Shown here piece after piece: positions 61,428 through 64,000 of a DNA stretch of 64,000 nucleotides; the stretch's first letter is position 1; each line of letters starts with the position of its first letter. Source of the DNA: Hirudinaria manillensis (Eukaryota > Annelida > Clitellata > Hirudinida > Hirudinidae). The notes under the pieces were generated by a model. It was given only the letters and a program-made list of their open reading frames with translations. It did no database searches and was not told where the DNA came from. A program made the position numbers and the translations under genes. Location of the stretch: the NCBI GenBank assembly GCA_034509925.1, contig CM067527.1:3724001-3788000 (forward strand), written 5' to 3'.

Positions 61428-61583
61428 TGATTCCACGGGACGGTTTTGCCCTCTGATAGGGGCCAGCTGTCGACTGATGAGGCAGGTACTGGACGTGGTT
61501 TTTGGCAAGAAACCGTCAGACTACCGGAAATTGTGCAAGGATCCTCGTAGCTTGAGCGAGAGACGTGGGGCTGGACGTGCCGT

Positions 61584-61665
61584 GCAGTCGTGGCCGAGTG
61601 GTTAAGGCGATAGACTAGAAATCTATTGGGCTCTGCCCGCACAGGTTCAAATCCTGTCGACTGCG
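61584..61665 (+). tRNA. tRNA-Ser(AGA), array copy 6
   Basis: Standard AGA gene and flanks; alternation resumes here after the hybrid. Confidence 0.97.
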
Positions 61666-61797
61666 TCAGTGGTTCGGTGGTTTTGGAGAGCCGTCCGTAA
61701 TCGTGAAAAGGGAGAGTTTTCAAAACTCCGCGAACGGACCTCGTCATCGGTTGCCTTGCATTAGAGATGAAAAGGAAAAGCGAATGGTCTTATTGCC

Positions 61798-61879
61798 GCA
61801 GTCGTGGCCGAGTGGTTAAGGCGATAGACTTGAAATCTATTGGGCTCTGCCCGCACAGGTTCGAACCCTGTCGACTGCG
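61798..61879 (+). tRNA. tRNA-Ser(TGA), array copy 7
   Basis: Standard TGA gene, anticodon TGA, T loop TTCGAAC. Confidence 0.97.
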
Positions 61880-62035
61880 TGATTCCACGGGACGGTTTTG
61901 CCCTCTGATAGGGGCCAGCTGTCGACTGATGAGGCAGGTACTGGACGTGGTTTTTGGCAAGAAACCGTCAGACTACCGGAAATTGTGCAAGGATCCTCGT
62001 AGCTTGAGCGAGAGACGTGGGGCTGGACGTGCCGT

Positions 62036-62117
62036 GCAGTCGTGGCCGAGTGGTTAAGGCGATAGACTTGAAATCTATTGGGCTCTGCCCGCACAGGTTC
62101 GAACCCTGTCGACTGCG
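62036..62117 (+). tRNA. tRNA-Ser(TGA), array copy 8, AGA-type 5' flank
   Basis: The anticodon and T loop are TGA-type and the 3' flank is TGATTCC, yet the 5' flank GTGCCGT is the one normally before AGA genes. The crossover lies in the first 33 nt of the gene or just upstream. It is the reciprocal arrangement to copy 4. Confidence 0.96.
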
Positions 62118-62273
62118 TGATTCCACGGGACGGTTTTGCCCTCTGATAGGGGCCAGCTGTCGACTGATGAGGCAGGTACTGGACGTGGTTTTTGGCAAGA
62201 AACCGTCAGACTACCGGAAATTGTGCAAGGATCCTCGTAGCTTGAGCGAGAGACGTGGGGCTGGACGTGCCGT

Positions 62274-62355
62274 GCAGTCGTGGCCGAGTGGTTAAGGCGA
62301 TAGACTAGAAATCTATTGGGCTCTGCCCGCACAGGTTCAAATCCTGTCGACTGCG
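62274..62355 (+). tRNA. tRNA-Ser(AGA), array copy 9
   Basis: Standard AGA gene, 238 bp after copy 8. Confidence 0.97.
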
Positions 62356-62487
62356 TCAGTGGTTCGGTGGTTTTGGAGAGCCGTCCGTAATCGTGAAAAG
62401 GGAGAGTTTTCAAAACTCCGCGAACGGACCTCGTCATCGGTTGCCTTGCATTAGAGATGAAAAGGAAAAGCGAATGGTCTTATTGCC

Positions 62488-62569
62488 GCAGTCGTGGCCG
62501 AGTGGTTAAGGCGATAGACTTGAAATCTATTGGGCTCTGCCCGCACAGGTTCGAACCCTGTCGACTGCG
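62488..62569 (+). tRNA. tRNA-Ser(TGA), array copy 10
   Basis: Standard TGA gene; strict AGA/TGA alternation from here to the window end. Confidence 0.97.
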
Positions 62570-62725
62570 TGATTCCACGGGACGGTTTTGCCCTCTGATA
62601 GGGGCCAGCTGTCGACTGATGAGGCAGGTACTGGACGTGGTTTTTGGCAAGAAACCGTCAGACTACCGGAAATTGTGCAAGGATCCTCGTAGCTTGAGCG
62701 AGAGACGTGGGGCTGGACGTGCCGT

Positions 62726-62807
62726 GCAGTCGTGGCCGAGTGGTTAAGGCGATAGACTAGAAATCTATTGGGCTCTGCCCGCACAGGTTCAAATCCTGTC
62801 GACTGCG
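62726..62807 (+). tRNA. tRNA-Ser(AGA), array copy 11
   Basis: Standard AGA gene with T loop TTCAAAT. Confidence 0.97.
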
Positions 62808-62939
62808 TCAGTGGTTCGGTGGTTTTGGAGAGCCGTCCGTAATCGTGAAAAGGGAGAGTTTTCAAAACTCCGCGAACGGACCTCGTCATCGGTTGCCTTG
62901 CATTAGAGATGAAAAGGAAAAGCGAATGGTCTTATTGCC

Positions 62940-63021
62940 GCAGTCGTGGCCGAGTGGTTAAGGCGATAGACTTGAAATCTATTGGGCTCTGCCCGCACAG
63001 GTTCGAACCCTGTCGACTGCG
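62940..63021 (+). tRNA. tRNA-Ser(TGA), array copy 12
   Basis: Standard TGA gene with T loop TTCGAAC. Confidence 0.97.
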
Positions 63022-63177
63022 TGATTCCACGGGACGGTTTTGCCCTCTGATAGGGGCCAGCTGTCGACTGATGAGGCAGGTACTGGACGTGGTTTTTGGC
63101 AAGAAACCGTCAGACTACCGGAAATTGTGCAAGGATCCTCGTAGCTTGAGCGAGAGACGTGGGGCTGGACGTGCCGT

Positions 63178-63259
63178 GCAGTCGTGGCCGAGTGGTTAAG
63201 GCGATAGACTAGAAATCTATTGGGCTCTGCCCGCACAGGTTCAAATCCTGTCGACTGCG
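63178..63259 (+). tRNA. tRNA-Ser(AGA), array copy 13
   Basis: Standard AGA gene, 452 bp after copy 11. Confidence 0.97.
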
Positions 63260-63391
63260 TCAGTGGTTCGGTGGTTTTGGAGAGCCGTCCGTAATCGTGA
63301 AAAGGGAGAGTTTTCAAAACTCCGCGAACGGACCTCGTCATCGGTTGCCTTGCATTAGAGATGAAAAGGAAAAGCGAATGGTCTTATTGCC

Positions 63392-63473
63392 GCAGTCGTG
63401 GCCGAGTGGTTAAGGCGATAGACTTGAAATCTATTGGGCTCTGCCCGCACAGGTTCGAACCCTGTCGACTGCG
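63392..63473 (+). tRNA. tRNA-Ser(TGA), array copy 14
   Basis: Standard TGA gene, 452 bp after copy 12. Confidence 0.97.
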
Positions 63474-63629
63474 TGATTCCACGGGACGGTTTTGCCCTCT
63501 GATAGGGGCCAGCTGTCGACTGATGAGGCAGGTACTGGACGTGGTTTTTGGCAAGAAACCGTCAGACTACCGGAAATTGTGCAAGGATCCTCGTAGCTTG
63601 AGCGAGAGACGTGGGGCTGGACGTGCCGT

Positions 63630-63711
63630 GCAGTCGTGGCCGAGTGGTTAAGGCGATAGACTAGAAATCTATTGGGCTCTGCCCGCACAGGTTCAAATCC
63701 TGTCGACTGCG
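63630..63711 (+). tRNA. tRNA-Ser(AGA), array copy 15
   Basis: Standard AGA gene, the last AGA copy in the window. Confidence 0.97.
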
Positions 63712-63843
63712 TCAGTGGTTCGGTGGTTTTGGAGAGCCGTCCGTAATCGTGAAAAGGGAGAGTTTTCAAAACTCCGCGAACGGACCTCGTCATCGGTTGC
63801 CTTGCATTAGAGATGAAAAGGAAAAGCGAATGGTCTTATTGCC

Positions 63844-63925
63844 GCAGTCGTGGCCGAGTGGTTAAGGCGATAGACTTGAAATCTATTGGGCTCTGCCCGC
63901 ACAGGTTCGAACCCTGTCGACTGCG
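63844..63925 (+). tRNA. tRNA-Ser(TGA), array copy 16
   Basis: Standard TGA gene. The following spacer runs off the window end, so more copies are expected. Confidence 0.97.
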
Positions 63926-64000
63926 TGATTCCACGGGACGGTTTTGCCCTCTGATAGGGGCCAGCTGTCGACTGATGAGGCAGGTACTGGACGTGGTTTT

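Larger units (their letters stand above)
60356..64000 (+). repeat. Tandem array of 452-bp units each with tRNA-Ser(AGA) and tRNA-Ser(TGA)
   Basis: The unit is an 82-bp AGA gene, a 132-bp spacer, an 82-bp TGA gene and a 156-bp spacer. Start-to-start distances alternate 214 and 238 bp. Exceptions are 61132 to 61346 (214 after a TGA gene) and 62036 to 62274 (238, following 238). Copies look identical by eye apart from the two recombinant junctions. Each gene ends in a TTTT run 16-20 nt downstream as a Pol III stop. The left edge lacks the first part of the 156-bp spacer; the right edge is beyond the window. Confidence 0.95.

Noticed and set aside
60168..63793. Series of identical 96- and 120-codon open frames on both strands of the tRNA array
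   Set aside because: They run through tRNA genes and spacers, repeat only because the DNA repeats, and have no protein-like features.

Overview
This is a piece of an AT-rich invertebrate animal nuclear genome. Genes are split by many short GT-AG introns, often 60-120 nt, and the products are metazoan: an ADGRV1-type giant adhesion receptor, an MRTF/myocardin-family coactivator, CBP/p300, XPA, TIMM29 and PPWD1. A protostome is my inference; I cannot name the species. Nothing prokaryotic is present.

Layout. 1-16550 (minus) is the N-terminal part of an ADGRV1-like gene: signal peptide, many Calx-beta repeats and a LamG/pentraxin-like domain. Its 7TM end lies beyond position 1. 16863-18243 (plus) is a DHRS7B-like reductase. 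19489-25063 (minus) is MRTF with three RPEL motifs, SAP and coiled coil. 25546-26939 (plus) is XPA. 27406-29894 (minus) is a three-SH3 adaptor most like SH3D19. 30404-31525 (minus) is a dead, 5'-truncated R2/R4-type LINE. 33735-48286 (plus) is complete CBP/p300 in 26 exons. 50693-52869 (minus) is an ankyrin-repeat protein I cannot name. 53294-53921 (plus) is TIMM29. 55055-59367 (plus) is PPWD1, a spliceosomal WD40-cyclophilin.

From 60356 to the window end lies a near-perfect tandem array holding 16 tRNA-Ser genes, all on the plus strand. It is built from a 452-bp unit with one tRNA-Ser(AGA) and one tRNA-Ser(TGA). Two junctions are recombinant: one hybrid gene has a TGA 5' half and an AGA-type 3' half, and another TGA gene sits behind AGA-type 5' flank. 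The array continues past the window.

Organisation. Genes alternate in strand, giving three close divergent pairs: ADGRV1/DHRS7B, MRTF/XPA and ankyrin/TIMM29. There is no operon-like logic. The genes are mostly housekeeping or regulatory (transcription, repair, splicing, mitochondrial import, lipid metabolism). Exon boundaries were inferred by eye from splice sites, reading phase and remembered family similarity, so individual boundaries may be off, but the summed exon lengths of the fully modelled genes stay in frame.
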